Notes under the pieces: generated by a model
The model's database searches: none
What the model saw: the letters and a program-made list of their open reading frames with translations, nothing else
Told to the model about the DNA's origin: nothing
NCBI GenBank assembly: GCA_024232355.1
Contig: JAAEPW010000932.1
Span: forward strand, 12,525-76,524
Length of the DNA stretch: 64,000 nucleotides
Source of the DNA: Chloroflexota bacterium
GTDB taxonomy: Bacteria > Chloroflexota > Anaerolineae > B4-G1
Direction of reading: 5' to 3'
Translations under genes and position numbers: made by a program
In this document: positions 25,629 to 34,620 of the stretch, in pieces
How positions within the stretch are numbered: the first letter of the stretch is position 1
Layout: each line of letters begins with the position of its first letter

Positions 25629-26636
25629 ATGCTAAATTTTGCTACCTATCTGCACCCACATACTTGCCGCACATCCAAACCCGTCGATCAAATCCAGTTT
25701 GTGGGGCATTCCTTTCCTCATTTCAGCCAGGTCCGAGTAGAATTGGAAAAGGCACTGGCAGGTTATCCTACGCTTGCTGTCAGAAAAGCCGACTATGAGG
25801 ATTATGCCTGCGTGCATACGAACACGTATCTCGAAAAGCTCAGCATGATGGCCGCCGATGAGCACGTGGAGGAATTGCCCCGGTTGAGCGTCGAGTGCAC
25901 GGGGTTCGAATACTGTTTGCCCGGCTATCTGTACGGGCTTGGGGGAATGCTACAGGCCATAGACCAAATGCGCGCCGGATCATTGGAACGGGCCTATTGT
26001 TTCAGCTTGGCAGGACATCACGCCTATGCCGATTGGGGACACGGGTACTGTTTGCTGAATCCTCAAGCGGCGGCCGTTCGGTATGCCCAAACCCAGGGAC
26101 TCGAAAGAGTCCTCATCGTGGATTGGGATATCCATCACGGAGATGGCACGCAATCCATCTTTGCCAACGATCCCAGCGTATACTGCCTCAGCATCCACAG
26201 CGGCCTGGACCTGTATATGGCAGCCCAGCGAGTGATGACCCAAGGCACGACAACGGCGGGAGAGGAAAGCGGACATTGTAATATCCCGCTGCTGAATGCA
26301 TTTTTTGAGGACGAATTCTTTGAAAAGATAGGCTTGCCAGGTAAATTCTATCGGGCGGCGGACAGTTTGTTCGCCTTTTTGTCTGCTCTGGAGCAAATAC
26401 CTTGGATGCCGGATTTGATTTGTATATTCTCCGGCTATGACTCGCACAAGGACGATTGTGGAAGCGGGATCACAAACTGGACGAATCAAGAGTACAGAAC
26501 ACTGACGGGATGTGTGATCGAGTTGGCAAAGCGGGCGAATAGCCCGATTCTGTCTGTGCACGGGGGCGGGTATAAACTGCCCGTGACAATCGCCGCTGCT
26601 GTCAGTCACGTGGAGGTTTTGGCGAGAGGGGTATAG
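25629..26636 (+). CDS. Histone-deacetylase-superfamily zinc hydrolase (acetylpolyamine amidohydrolase/AcuC type)
   Basis: 335 residues. The arginase/deacetylase-fold signature is complete: the active-site histidine pair in AGHHAY (about 129-132), the zinc ligands in VDWDIHHGDGTQ (Asp167 and His169), the third zinc Asp in FSGYDSHKDD (about 277), and HGGGY near the C-terminus with the catalytic Tyr. Bacterial members remove acetyl groups from polyamines, acetoin-pathway enzymes or other small amides in the cytoplasm; the substrate here cannot be told. It is a single gene, with a hairpin repeat upstream and a bidirectional terminator (26770-26795) downstream. The ribosome-binding site is weak. 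Confidence 0.8.
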   Translation: MLNFATYLHPHTCRTSKPVDQIQFVGHSFPHFSQVRVELEKALAGYPTLAVRKADYEDYACVHTNTYLEKLSMMAADEHVEELPRLSVECTGFEYCLPGYLYGLGGMLQAIDQMRAGSLERAYCFSLAGHHAYADWGHGYCLLNPQAAAVRYAQTQGLERVLIVDWDIHHGDGTQSIFANDPSVYCLSIHSGLDLYMAAQRVMTQGTTTAGEESGHCNIPLLNAFFEDEFFEKIGLPGKFYRAADSLFAFLSALEQIPWMPDLICIFSGYDSHKDDCGSGITNWTNQEYRTLTGCVIELAKRANSPILSVHGGGYKLPVTIAAAVSHVEVLARGV

Positions 26637-26682
26637 TAGAGCGGATTAGTTTGAGATAATTGAATACCAACCACGGCCGCCC

Positions 26683-26729
26683 CCCACTACGTGGGCTCTG
26701 TTCAGCCTCCGCAGGAGGGTACGGAGGCT
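26683..26729. repeat. Two small intergenic hairpins
   Basis: CCCAC-TAC-GTGGG (26683-26695) and AGCCTCCG (26704-26711) with CGGAGGCT (26722-26729). They lie between convergent genes, just ahead of the terminator. No function is evident. Confidence 0.4.
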
Positions 26730-26769
26730 ATGCATCTGACTGCTTTCTAGCCAGTCTGCCAATAACAGT

Positions 26770-26795
26770 AAAGGTCACGCTTGTGCGTGACCTTT
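26770..26795. terminator. Bidirectional terminator between convergent genes
   Basis: AAAGGTCACGC (26770-26780) pairs perfectly with GCGTGACCTTT (26785-26795) around TTGT. It is flanked by T-rich DNA on the plus side (CTTTG) and A-rich DNA on the other. It serves the deacetylase-fold gene (plus) and the HEAT lipoprotein gene (minus). Confidence 0.8.
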
Positions 26796-26834
26796 CTTTG
26801 TCTACATTCACTCAAGCGAGTGCGCAAATCACTT

Positions 26835-27989
26835 TTACGACTGCGTCTCCCACCACTGCTGCCAGGCATTGGCATCCTCACCGAAATTCTGCCCGGTGAT
26901 AAATGCCAATGTTGTAGTAACGGTTGCTCGCACCTCTTGGTTTTCGTCTCCAAAAAGTTGGGTGAGGGTGGGGACGGCGTTCATTGCCCCGGCCCCAATC
27001 CACCCCAGAGCCTGGACAGCGGCTTTGCGCGTTTTCCAGTTCGGGGATTCGAGTTGTTGGACCAGTGGCGTGACCGACTCGGACCCGATCAGGCTCAATC
27101 CCAGGGCGGCGGTCTCGCATATCTCTTGATTTTGATGGTTCAATAGTTGGGTGAGTGCCGGGATGGCGTCTGCTGCGCCTGGCCCAATCAACCCCAGTGA
27201 TAGGGCTGCGGATTTGAGCAGGGTTTCGTCTTGGCCATCGCGCGCCACGATCTGGATGAGGGCGGGGACGGCTCCCACGGCTTGGACCCCAATCGGTCCC
27301 AGTGCAGTGGCGGCAGCGTTGCGCACCGACGCGCTCGCATCATTTAGGGCCAAGGTAAGCGCGGGAGCTGCCTCCGCGGCTTCTGGCCCGATCAATCCCA
27401 GCGTCTTGGCGGCAATTTCACGCAGATTGGGGTCTGGGTCTTGCAGAGTCTGGATCAGAGCGGGAACCGCCCCTCTCGCCGGTGGCCCGATCTCGCCCAG
27501 AGACCGGGCGGCGTACGCGCGTACCTCGGTGTCTGGGTCTTGCAGGGCCTGGGCGAGCGCGGGGACGGCGTGCACTGCGTCTGGCCCGATCTTGCTCAAC
27601 GCATCGATGCAAGCCATACGAATCTGTTTGTCCTCGTCCGACAATGCGTGAACGAGCGCGGGGACAGCATACGGCGCCTCTGGCCCGATCTCTCCCAGTA
27701 TCGCGGCGGCGGCCCGGCGAACCTGAGCATCTTGATCTTCCAGGGCGTAGGTGAGGGCAGGAACAGCGTCTGGCCCAATCCTCACCAGGATGTCAAAGGC
27801 TGCTTCTCGCACGTCCTGACGTTCATCTGTCAAGGATTGGATCGCCGCCTGCACTTGGGGGTTTCGGGTTTCCTGAATCGGAATAGGTGTGGGTTGGGCA
27901 GATGGTCCCAGAGTCGGCGCGCAGGCTGTCGCGCTGCCGATCAGGATTCCAAAGACAAGTAATAGGGTGACGAGTTTGCTTTTTATCAT
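26835..27989 (-). CDS. HEAT-repeat lipoprotein
   Basis: 384 residues from the ATG at 27989; an upstream in-frame extension lacks a signal sequence. The lipoprotein signal LLLVFGILIGSATAC is followed by a short Pro-rich linker, then about nine HEAT (PBS-lyase type) repeats of about 32 residues with the pattern VRRAAAAILGEIGPEA, VPALVHAL. It ends ITGQNFGEDANAWQQWWETQ, a tail shared with the paralogue at 31335-32936. It is probably a protein-binding scaffold on the outer face of the membrane. No catalytic motif. Confidence 0.8.
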   Translation of the reverse strand: MIKSKLVTLLLVFGILIGSATACAPTLGPSAQPTPIPIQETRNPQVQAAIQSLTDERQDVREAAFDILVRIGPDAVPALTYALEDQDAQVRRAAAAILGEIGPEAPYAVPALVHALSDEDKQIRMACIDALSKIGPDAVHAVPALAQALQDPDTEVRAYAARSLGEIGPPARGAVPALIQTLQDPDPNLREIAAKTLGLIGPEAAEAAPALTLALNDASASVRNAAATALGPIGVQAVGAVPALIQIVARDGQDETLLKSAALSLGLIGPGAADAIPALTQLLNHQNQEICETAALGLSLIGSESVTPLVQQLESPNWKTRKAAVQALGWIGAGAMNAVPTLTQLFGDENQEVRATVTTTLAFITGQNFGEDANAWQQWWETQS

Positions 27990-28150
27990 CGTACATCTGA
28001 TTGAATGGTACACATACATCAAGATTTTCATCGAAAAAGCATAAATGTTCAATCCAGCAAGGTTGGACACGGATTCACACAAAGCTCGTGGACTATATTC
28101 TATTCATTTATGCTATCTTGGCAACTCACGGACATCTGTCATTTTGAAAC

Positions 28151-28201
28151 AAACCAAGCGGTCGCTGTCCACAAAAACGCTCGGGACGGACCGCTTGGTT
28201 T
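28151..28201. repeat. Intergenic inverted repeat
   Basis: AAACCAAGCGGTC (28151-28163) and GACCGCTTGGTTT (28189-28201) are perfect 13-bp reverse complements, with GTCC/GGAC pairing inside. They lie between two minus-strand genes, after the SPFH gene's stop, and may act as its terminator. Confidence 0.6.
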
Positions 28202-28260
28202 CGACAAACTCAACTGGCGCTTGTGTCTAACGCCTAACTGAAAGATTTACAATCCATGTG

Positions 28261-30579
28261 CTAGACTATGGCGATGTCTGGATTTTCCTCCTTGTCCACT
28301 ATAATCTCTGTCGGTTCCTCAGCCTCTGCTGGAACCAGCGCTTGAGGTTCGGCTGGCGGTGTTTCGTCTAGCGGTATAGCGTCTTCGACGTTCCCCACGC
28401 CCGGTTGCGGCAGGTTGATGCCCAACAAGCCAAGCAGCGGCGCGACCGGTATATCGCCCACGACTCTGAAATTGGCGTTCTCCCTGAGGTTGGCCAGCGC
28501 CGTGACCAAGTCTTCTTGTCCGGCGAGCACTGGGTTCAACCGGTCGATCAGGTCGACGATTTTGAGGCTGGAGAACATGCGGGGGTTTACGTTGGCCAAT
28601 GCTTGGCGGATGTACGGCGTAAACTCGGCCAGCCGGGGCAAGAACGTGCTGCCCTTTTCGGTGCCCACACCGTCCAGTATCCGTCCGACCGCGGGCACCT
28701 CTTCTCCCAGATACTGCACGCCCTGCGCCAGCGACATCAACTCGGTGATGATCTGGGTGGTCTGCCCGCCGCCGCCATAGACGCGGACCTGCATACTGGG
28801 CGCAAGGGCCTCAAAACCCTTGAGGTACGATTCCATCTGGAGGGTGGTGATCCGCTCTTCGTGGGCCAGTTGTAAGCGCAGTTTTTCCAGTTCGACCAGG
28901 ACCGGGGCTTGATCGTAGAGCTTGACCAGCTCCCGTTGGGCCTTGATCTCGACGTCCTTGAGGCGCTGCACCCGCTCGGCCTCGGCGACGGCCTGGGCCT
29001 GAGCGACCTCGGCCTTGGCCAAGCCATCGGCGCGGGTCACGGCGACCTGTTTCTCGGCGATCTCGACGCGGGCCGAATCGACTTCCACCTCGGCCAGGCC
29101 GGGGGCCGCTGTCTCGGCACGGGTGGCCTCGGCCCGAATCTTGGCGGCCTGCGCTCGTTTTTCGGTGGCGGTGGCCTGCGCCTCGGCGCGGATGAGTTCG
29201 GCTTTGGTTTCCGCGTCGGCGCGAACCAGTTCGGCCTGTGTTTCTGCGTCAGCCCGGATCAGTTCTGATTTGGCCCCGGCTTCGGCCTCGACCTTCATCG
29301 CTTCGGCCAGTTGTGAGGCCTCCACCAATGCGATCTCTTTGGCGCGCTCCGCGGCGGCGAGTTCCTCTTGCTCTAGCCGTTTCGCCTCTGCCTCGGTTCG
29401 TTCGGCGTCGCGCTCGATCTGACGGGCCTGATCCACGGCCATCCGTTGGGCCTCTGCCTCGGTCTCGGCCAGGTGGATGGTTGCGTTGCGCTCTTGCTGC
29501 ATCGCGCGGAGTTCCGCCTCGCGCTCGGCCTGGAGGCGCGCCAGTTGGGCGTCCTTGTCCACTTCCGCCTCAGAAAGCTGGCGGGCCAATTGTACCTTGG
29601 CCATATTGGTTTCGTGCGAAGTTTGCGCGGCGTCCTTGTCGCGGTCGACTTGTCGCAGTTGGACCTCGTGCCTGCGGATGGCGATGGTCTCTTGCTGGTC
29701 GAGGGTTGCCGTCTGAACCTCGCGCTCGGCGTCCAATCGTTCGGCGGCCAGCTTCTTTTCCGTCTGGGCCTGGATCTCGGCCTCCTGACGCTGGCGGGCT
29801 TGGTCGTCCTGCATCTCGGCCACCTGCTCGCGGTTGGTGGAGACGCTGGTCTCTTTGGAGATACGGGCCTCGGCCTGGTTGATGAGCTTTTCGTAGGCCA
29901 CGCCGCCCAGGTTGGTGATGGTGAGCAGCGCCAGATCGTAACCCAGCTCGGAGAGGATTTGATTTACCTGGGGGAAGGCGATCTCGGCCAGTTTCTGCCG
30001 CTTGGCGATGATCTCTTCCAACGTCATCGCCGCCGCCGCCGCGACCAGTTCTGCCGTGCCGACCTCGGTGATGGTGTTGATGAGGCTGGTGGCGTCGAGC
30101 CCGACGCGCTGCGCGGCCACCTCGGCCTTGGCGGGGTTGAGCTTGGCGACGGCGTGGGCCGACAGGATAAAGCTAACCTTGCTGCTATCCAGCGCGGGCA
30201 CGCCCCCGTCGTTGACGCCCCGGATGGGGACCGTAAAGCTGATGGTCTTGAGCTTGATGACCTGGGTGAGCCGGTTCAGCCAATAGATGGAGGATCGCTC
30301 CGCCGTCTGGCCGTAGACGCGGCTCTTTTTCGACGGAAAGAGCGAGTGCCGCCCGTCACCCACGACGACGTGAATCTCGTCGGCGGGGACGAGGATGCGC
30401 CGCCCAAAACCGAGAAGCCGCAGTGGGCCGCGGACGCGGTCGGCTTCGGTGCGCAGCATCTCCAAGGTGGCGGTCGTCTCACCCATGGTTTTGCCTATTT
30501 TTCGCCCTTTGGGGGTGGGGGCGGCGCTTTCGGGCGCTTGCCTTTGTTTTCTTCTGGTCGGTTGGGGTTGTTCTGCCAT
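28261..30579 (-). CDS. SPFH/band-7 (flotillin-like) protein with long coiled coil
   Basis: 772 residues from the ATG at 30579, chosen because AAAGGAG lies just upstream; an in-frame ATG at 30612 has no such site. After a basic, disordered N-terminus (about 1-40), a band-7 domain spans about 50-215 (ILVPADEIHVVVGDG, TVPIRGVNDGG, ILSELGYDLALLTITNLGG). A very Ala/Glu/Arg-rich heptad coiled coil then runs from about 215 to 575 (EAEIQAQTEKKLAAERLDAE). The C-terminal region (about 600-740) is globular. The order matches flotillins, which scaffold membrane microdomains, but I see no membrane helix or N-terminal hydrophobic anchor. It may bind the membrane peripherally. Confidence 0.75.
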   Translation of the reverse strand: MAEQPQPTRRKQRQAPESAAPTPKGRKIGKTMGETTATLEMLRTEADRVRGPLRLLGFGRRILVPADEIHVVVGDGRHSLFPSKKSRVYGQTAERSSIYWLNRLTQVIKLKTISFTVPIRGVNDGGVPALDSSKVSFILSAHAVAKLNPAKAEVAAQRVGLDATSLINTITEVGTAELVAAAAAMTLEEIIAKRQKLAEIAFPQVNQILSELGYDLALLTITNLGGVAYEKLINQAEARISKETSVSTNREQVAEMQDDQARQRQEAEIQAQTEKKLAAERLDAEREVQTATLDQQETIAIRRHEVQLRQVDRDKDAAQTSHETNMAKVQLARQLSEAEVDKDAQLARLQAEREAELRAMQQERNATIHLAETEAEAQRMAVDQARQIERDAERTEAEAKRLEQEELAAAERAKEIALVEASQLAEAMKVEAEAGAKSELIRADAETQAELVRADAETKAELIRAEAQATATEKRAQAAKIRAEATRAETAAPGLAEVEVDSARVEIAEKQVAVTRADGLAKAEVAQAQAVAEAERVQRLKDVEIKAQRELVKLYDQAPVLVELEKLRLQLAHEERITTLQMESYLKGFEALAPSMQVRVYGGGGQTTQIITELMSLAQGVQYLGEEVPAVGRILDGVGTEKGSTFLPRLAEFTPYIRQALANVNPRMFSSLKIVDLIDRLNPVLAGQEDLVTALANLRENANFRVVGDIPVAPLLGLLGINLPQPGVGNVEDAIPLDETPPAEPQALVPAEAEEPTEIIVDKEENPDIAIV

Positions 30580-30637
30580 TATTTTCTCCTTTCTTGGGTT
30601 CAAATTATCCAATCTGATGACTGATGAATCTTTTCAG

Positions 30638-30660
30638 AACCGTAGATGAACGCAGATGAA
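30638..30660 (+). repeat. Inverted repeat flanking the GxxExxY gene, left arm
   Basis: AACCGTAGATGAACGCAGAT plus GAA is the reverse complement of 31154-31176 with one mismatch in 23. A second, weaker inverted partner (ATCTGTGTTTATTTGCGTTT, then ATCGGCGGTT) follows at 30690-30719. GCGGTTAATAACCGC (30714-30728) is a compact palindrome just behind the gene's stop. Confidence 0.65.
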
Positions 30661-30737
30661 GATCGAATTGAACTTGAAAACAATCAAAAATCTGTGTTTA
30701 TTTGCGTTTATCGGCGGTTAATAACCGCTGATGATCT

Positions 30738-31148
30738 CTAAAAATCATTAACGATTCGCTTGACCTCAACTCTTGGCTGACCAAAGTTGAGCAACAAGCA
30801 AAGGCGCAAATCTGTCGCTTTGAGGTAGTTGAGGCATTGGGCCATTTCGACGTTTCCCAAAGCTCGTATCGCTTTTAACTCGACCAAAACGCAATCATTG
30901 ATGAGTAAATCTGCCACGTAATTGCCTACCACAATTCCATCATAGTAGACCTGGATGGGGTACTGCTGTTTCACTTGGATCCCAGATTTACGCAATTCGT
31001 GAGCCAATGCATTCTCATAGACCTTTTCCAAAAAGCCGCTGCCTAGTTCGTTGCTCACAGTAAAAGCATTCCCAATAATCTGTTCCGTCACCTGGTTCAG
31101 TTCTTCTCCACATGTTCTGTCTCGCTGATTCATCGCTTTATCCCTCAT
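30738..31148 (-). CDS. GxxExxY protein (PD-(D/E)XK nuclease-like family)
   Basis: 136 residues; the start may be the second Met at 31131 (MNQRDRTCG). The family signature GSGFLEKVYENAL (G-x-x-E-x-x-Y) is present, followed by QVYYDGIVVGNYVADLLIND, the core LVELKAI with the Asp/Glu-x-Lys motif of the restriction-endonuclease fold, and LNYLKATDLRLCLLLNFG. These small proteins occur in many copies in some environmental bacteria and their role is unknown. The gene lies exactly between inverted repeats (30638-30660, 31154-31176), which suggests a mobile or formerly mobile cassette. Confidence 0.8.
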   Translation of the reverse strand: MRDKAMNQRDRTCGEELNQVTEQIIGNAFTVSNELGSGFLEKVYENALAHELRKSGIQVKQQYPIQVYYDGIVVGNYVADLLINDCVLVELKAIRALGNVEMAQCLNYLKATDLRLCLLLNFGQPRVEVKRIVNDF

Positions 31149-31153
31149 CCGCG

Positions 31154-31176
31154 TTCATCTGCGTTCATCTGCGGTT
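31154..31176 (-). repeat. Inverted repeat flanking the GxxExxY gene, right arm
   Basis: TTCATCTGCGTTCATCTGCG plus GTT is the partner of 30638-30660. The unit GTTCATCTGC is itself repeated in tandem here. Confidence 0.65.
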
Positions 31177-31334
31177 AAATGCCAAATTGATCAGTCAATC
31201 AGATTGTCTGATACTGTTTCGTGCCATCATACCGCTGTGTGCGTCATCTTCTCCAATCTATACGTATCAATGCCTGTGCAGTTTCATGGTGTATGCTTTT
31301 GGGCTGACCGGACGTGTCGGTGATGGCCGTCGCG

Positions 31335-32936
31335 CTACTGTTGTGCTTCCCACCACTCTTGCCAGGCATCGGCGTCTTGGCCGAAATCCTGACCAGTGAT
31401 GGCTTTCAGTGCCTCGCAAGCATCGTCACGCATCCATTGCTCGTCGCTTTCCAAAGCTTGGATGAGAGATGGAACGGCTCTTGTCGCTTTTGATCCCATA
31501 TATTGCAATGCTCGGATAGCGCCTCGTTGCATATCGGTGTTTTGATCCTCCAAGGCTTGAATGAGGGCTGGTACAGTCTCATCAGACTCGGCTCCAATAT
31601 GTCCGAGCGTTTCAGCAGCAGCAAAGCTTACTGGCAAATCTCTGAGAGCTTGGATAAGGATGGGTATGGCCTCTGCAGCCTCTGTTCCAATGCTCCCCAA
31701 AGCCAAAGCAGCACTTGCGCGCATAGATTCATTTTCACTCTTGTTTCCTAGAATCTGGATCAGGTCAGGTACGGCAGCCGCTGATTCCGGTCCAATGCTC
31801 CCCAATGCCCAGACAACATCATCACGCACAAATTCTTCTTCGTTTCTGTTCCTCAGTACTTGGATAAGAGTAGGAACAGCTTCGGCAGCCTCAGGCCCGA
31901 TCTCGCTTAACGCACTGGCAACAGAACTTCGTAGGTGTGAATGCTCTGAGTCTTTTAATGCTTGGATGAGGGCAGAGACAACGCCTTCCTCAGGCCCAAT
32001 TCCTCCTAGTGCTCCAGCAGCACAACTACGCAAATGCTCGTCACCATTCTCCAACGCCTGAATGAGATCAGGGACAGCTTCTACAGCCCCCGGTCCGATC
32101 CTCCATAAAGCAATAGCCGCAGCCTGACTTGTATTGCTATCTTGGCTCTTCATTGCTTGAACGAGAGCAGGGACAGCGTCTACTGCCCCAGGCCCAATGC
32201 GTCCTAGAGTATGGGCTGCATCATGACGCACATCCACATTTTCATCTTCTAGGACTTGGATAAGGACAGAAACAGCAATTGCTGCCTCTGGTCCGATATA
32301 CCCCAGTGCGCGTGTAGCGGCACAACGCACATCAGCGTCTTTATCCTCTAGAACCTGGATAAGGGCAACGATCGTGCTTGCTCGTTTCGGTCCGGTACGT
32401 CCCAAGGCGCTGGCAGCAGCACTTCGTACACGTGCATCTTGATCTCCCAAAGCTTGAATAAGAGCGGGAGCAGCCTCTGTTGCGCTTGCTCCGATGCGGT
32501 TCAAGGCCCAGGCAGCAGCCTGACGTACATTTGCATCTTTGCTACTCAGAGCTTGAATAAGAACGGGTATGGCCTCCGGGCCAATAAGCCCTAGTGATTG
32601 GGAAGCGGTCCATCGCACGTCTTTGTCTCTGTGTTCCAATGCCGCGACGAAGACAGGTATGGATTCCGATCCGATGTTCCTCAGTGCAAAAGCAGCAGAC
32701 CGGCGTACATCTGCATCATTATTTTCTAACAGTCGTGCTAGAATGGGACTTGTCACAGGTCCCACTCTTCCTAACGTCACGATGGCACTATTCCGTACCT
32801 CCCGAGCGCTATCTTTCCAAGACTGGTCAACGCTCGGCGAGCTTGGATTGGAACCGCACGATGTCAAACTACTCGCGAGGACCGTGATCGTGAGCAATAA
32901 AAGGGTAAACCTCTTCACCCTAGATTCCCTCTTCAT
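31335..32936 (-). CDS. HEAT-repeat lipoprotein, larger paralogue
   Basis: 533 residues from the ATG at 32936, preceded by a purine-rich GGGGGAAG; an alternative in-frame start is 32957. The lipoprotein signal FTLLLLTITVLASSLTSC is followed by about 14 HEAT repeats of about 32 residues (VRSAAASALGRTGPK, VPALIQAL). The tail ITGQDFGQDADAWQEWWEAQ matches that of the gene at 26835-27989. The start lies inside the end of the HerA gene (17-bp overlap), so the protein is probably made together with HerA, NurA and the small middle protein, even though it is predicted to sit outside the cytoplasm. Confidence 0.8.
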   Translation of the reverse strand: MKRESRVKRFTLLLLTITVLASSLTSCGSNPSSPSVDQSWKDSAREVRNSAIVTLGRVGPVTSPILARLLENNDADVRRSAAFALRNIGSESIPVFVAALEHRDKDVRWTASQSLGLIGPEAIPVLIQALSSKDANVRQAAAWALNRIGASATEAAPALIQALGDQDARVRSAAASALGRTGPKRASTIVALIQVLEDKDADVRCAATRALGYIGPEAAIAVSVLIQVLEDENVDVRHDAAHTLGRIGPGAVDAVPALVQAMKSQDSNTSQAAAIALWRIGPGAVEAVPDLIQALENGDEHLRSCAAGALGGIGPEEGVVSALIQALKDSEHSHLRSSVASALSEIGPEAAEAVPTLIQVLRNRNEEEFVRDDVVWALGSIGPESAAAVPDLIQILGNKSENESMRASAALALGSIGTEAAEAIPILIQALRDLPVSFAAAETLGHIGAESDETVPALIQALEDQNTDMQRGAIRALQYMGSKATRAVPSLIQALESDEQWMRDDACEALKAITGQDFGQDADAWQEWWEAQQ

Positions 32937-34620
32937 CTTCCCCCCGCAGCACCGCACGCCCCCGTGCCAGTACAGCCTCCGGGTCCTCGTCCTCCCGCAC
33001 GCCCATCTCGGCGTAGAATTCGGGCGTGCCGTAGGTGCGGGTGTGGACCACCACCGGCATTGGTACGGCGTGGCCCATAATGAGCGCCTGCTGGCGGGTG
33101 TCGAGGCGGGCCAGTACCTCGCGCAGCGCGCCCGCTCCGCTGATGCCAGAAAAGACCGCCCGGATGTCGGCCTCGTCGTCGAGCAGGCAGGTGACGCGGG
33201 TGCCGATCTGGCTCATGATCTCGGGGTCGATGCCGCTGGGGCGCTGGTCCACGATGAGGAGCGTGACGTTGTACTTGCGCAGCTCGCGGGCGATGGTGCC
33301 AAAGATGGTGTGCCGGGCGACGGCGGGATCGAGGAACTTGTGGGCCTCTTCGATGGTGATGACGAGCGGGCGAGGCTCCTCCCCCTGGCCGCCCTGCGCC
33401 GCTTCCTTGCGCCGGACATAGTGGGCGTGGATGCGGCGGGTGATATAGTTGGCCACCAGCAGGTACGCCTCCAGGCTGTTGCCATAGCGCCCAAATTCCA
33501 GGATGACGTTCTTGCCATTAGCCAAATAGTCCAGTATCTGGCGGACCGGGTCTTCTGGTGCTTGCGCCTGGAGAAAGTCAAAGCGGCGGAACATCCCCAG
33601 TTTGCGCTGGATGGCGCCCAGTGTGCCCCCGTGGATGGTGCCTCGCTCCAGCGCGCTGTCCAGTTCCTCCAGCGCGTCGTGCTCGTCCAGCAGGCGGGCG
33701 ACCCACCGCTGGCCCAGTTTGCGCCGCAAAAAATAGAGGGCGCCGACCTGCACGTCGGAGAGGGCCATCAGGCTGGCGAGACCGTCCACATCCTCCGGCT
33801 CGATCTGGCCGTAGCCGATGCGGACCAGGCCGTCGGTCTTGCTGCCCCGCCGCCGGGAGGATTCTTCGTCCAAGGTAAAGACCGAGACCTGCCCGGTGGA
33901 GAATATCTGCCGCAAGCCCTTGACCTCTTGCTTGGTCTCGTCCTGGCTCTTCCAGCCATACTCGTTGTGCATGTCAAAGACCAGGTTGACGGCCACGTTC
34001 TCTTTGACCAACCCGGCCAGCAGTGTGCGGGTGAGAAAGGTCTTGCCGGTACCCGTTTTGCCAAAGACCCCCGCCGAGCGTTCGACGAAACGGCGCAGAT
34101 CGAGGGTCACGTGGATGCCTTCCATTTCCAGCGGGTCACCGATGTAAAAGTAGCCCGGGTCTTCCTCCTGGCCAAAGATGAGGCTGACCTCCTCTTCGCT
34201 GGCGGGGTAAGCTTGGGTGAAATGAGCGGGAATCGTCTTGACCGGTTTCGGCTCGCCGCCCTCAGCATCCAGCATCAACATCGGCGCGACGTGGATGCGC
34301 CCAAAGACGGCGGTGCCTTGGTAGACGTGAGATAGGAAAGCGTTGTCAGGTTCGGGGGGATTCTTTTCGATGAGGGGGTTGAGGGTGTCTAGTTGCACGT
34401 CGGTGATGATGGAAAAAAAGCGCCGTCCGGTCTGCCCGTGCACGACGACGTACCGGCCCACGGCCAGCCCCTCGATGACGGTGCTGGGGTCGAGCTTGAC
34501 GTCCAGCCCTCGGGAGAGGCTCCCTCCGACGACGATGCCCAGTCGTTGGGATGGCTCGGACGGGGTGGCGCGAGGGCCAAAGAAAGCGTCTAGTACTTGT
34601 TCGGGGGATTTTTCACTCAT
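32920..34620 (-). CDS. herA: HerA-type hexameric ATPase/DNA translocase
   Basis: 566 residues. The N-terminal beta-barrel (HAS-barrel) region is about 25-165; a RecA-like FtsK/HerA domain has Walker A GKTGTGKT (187-194), LVFDMHNEYGW (about 213-223) and Walker B LVITIEEAHKF (419-429). The late RPSGIDPEIMSQIGTRV region carries the arginine-finger and sensor area typical of HerA. HerA hexamers drive DNA through the NurA nuclease during end resection of double-strand breaks in archaea and some bacteria. NurA and a small middle gene precede it on the same strand (98-bp gap). Its 3' end overlaps the start of a HEAT lipoprotein gene. Confidence 0.88.
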   Translation of the reverse strand: MSEKSPEQVLDAFFGPRATPSEPSQRLGIVVGGSLSRGLDVKLDPSTVIEGLAVGRYVVVHGQTGRRFFSIITDVQLDTLNPLIEKNPPEPDNAFLSHVYQGTAVFGRIHVAPMLMLDAEGGEPKPVKTIPAHFTQAYPASEEEVSLIFGQEEDPGYFYIGDPLEMEGIHVTLDLRRFVERSAGVFGKTGTGKTFLTRTLLAGLVKENVAVNLVFDMHNEYGWKSQDETKQEVKGLRQIFSTGQVSVFTLDEESSRRRGSKTDGLVRIGYGQIEPEDVDGLASLMALSDVQVGALYFLRRKLGQRWVARLLDEHDALEELDSALERGTIHGGTLGAIQRKLGMFRRFDFLQAQAPEDPVRQILDYLANGKNVILEFGRYGNSLEAYLLVANYITRRIHAHYVRRKEAAQGGQGEEPRPLVITIEEAHKFLDPAVARHTIFGTIARELRKYNVTLLIVDQRPSGIDPEIMSQIGTRVTCLLDDEADIRAVFSGISGAGALREVLARLDTRQQALIMGHAVPMPVVVHTRTYGTPEFYAEMGVREDEDPEAVLARGRAVLRGEDEEGI

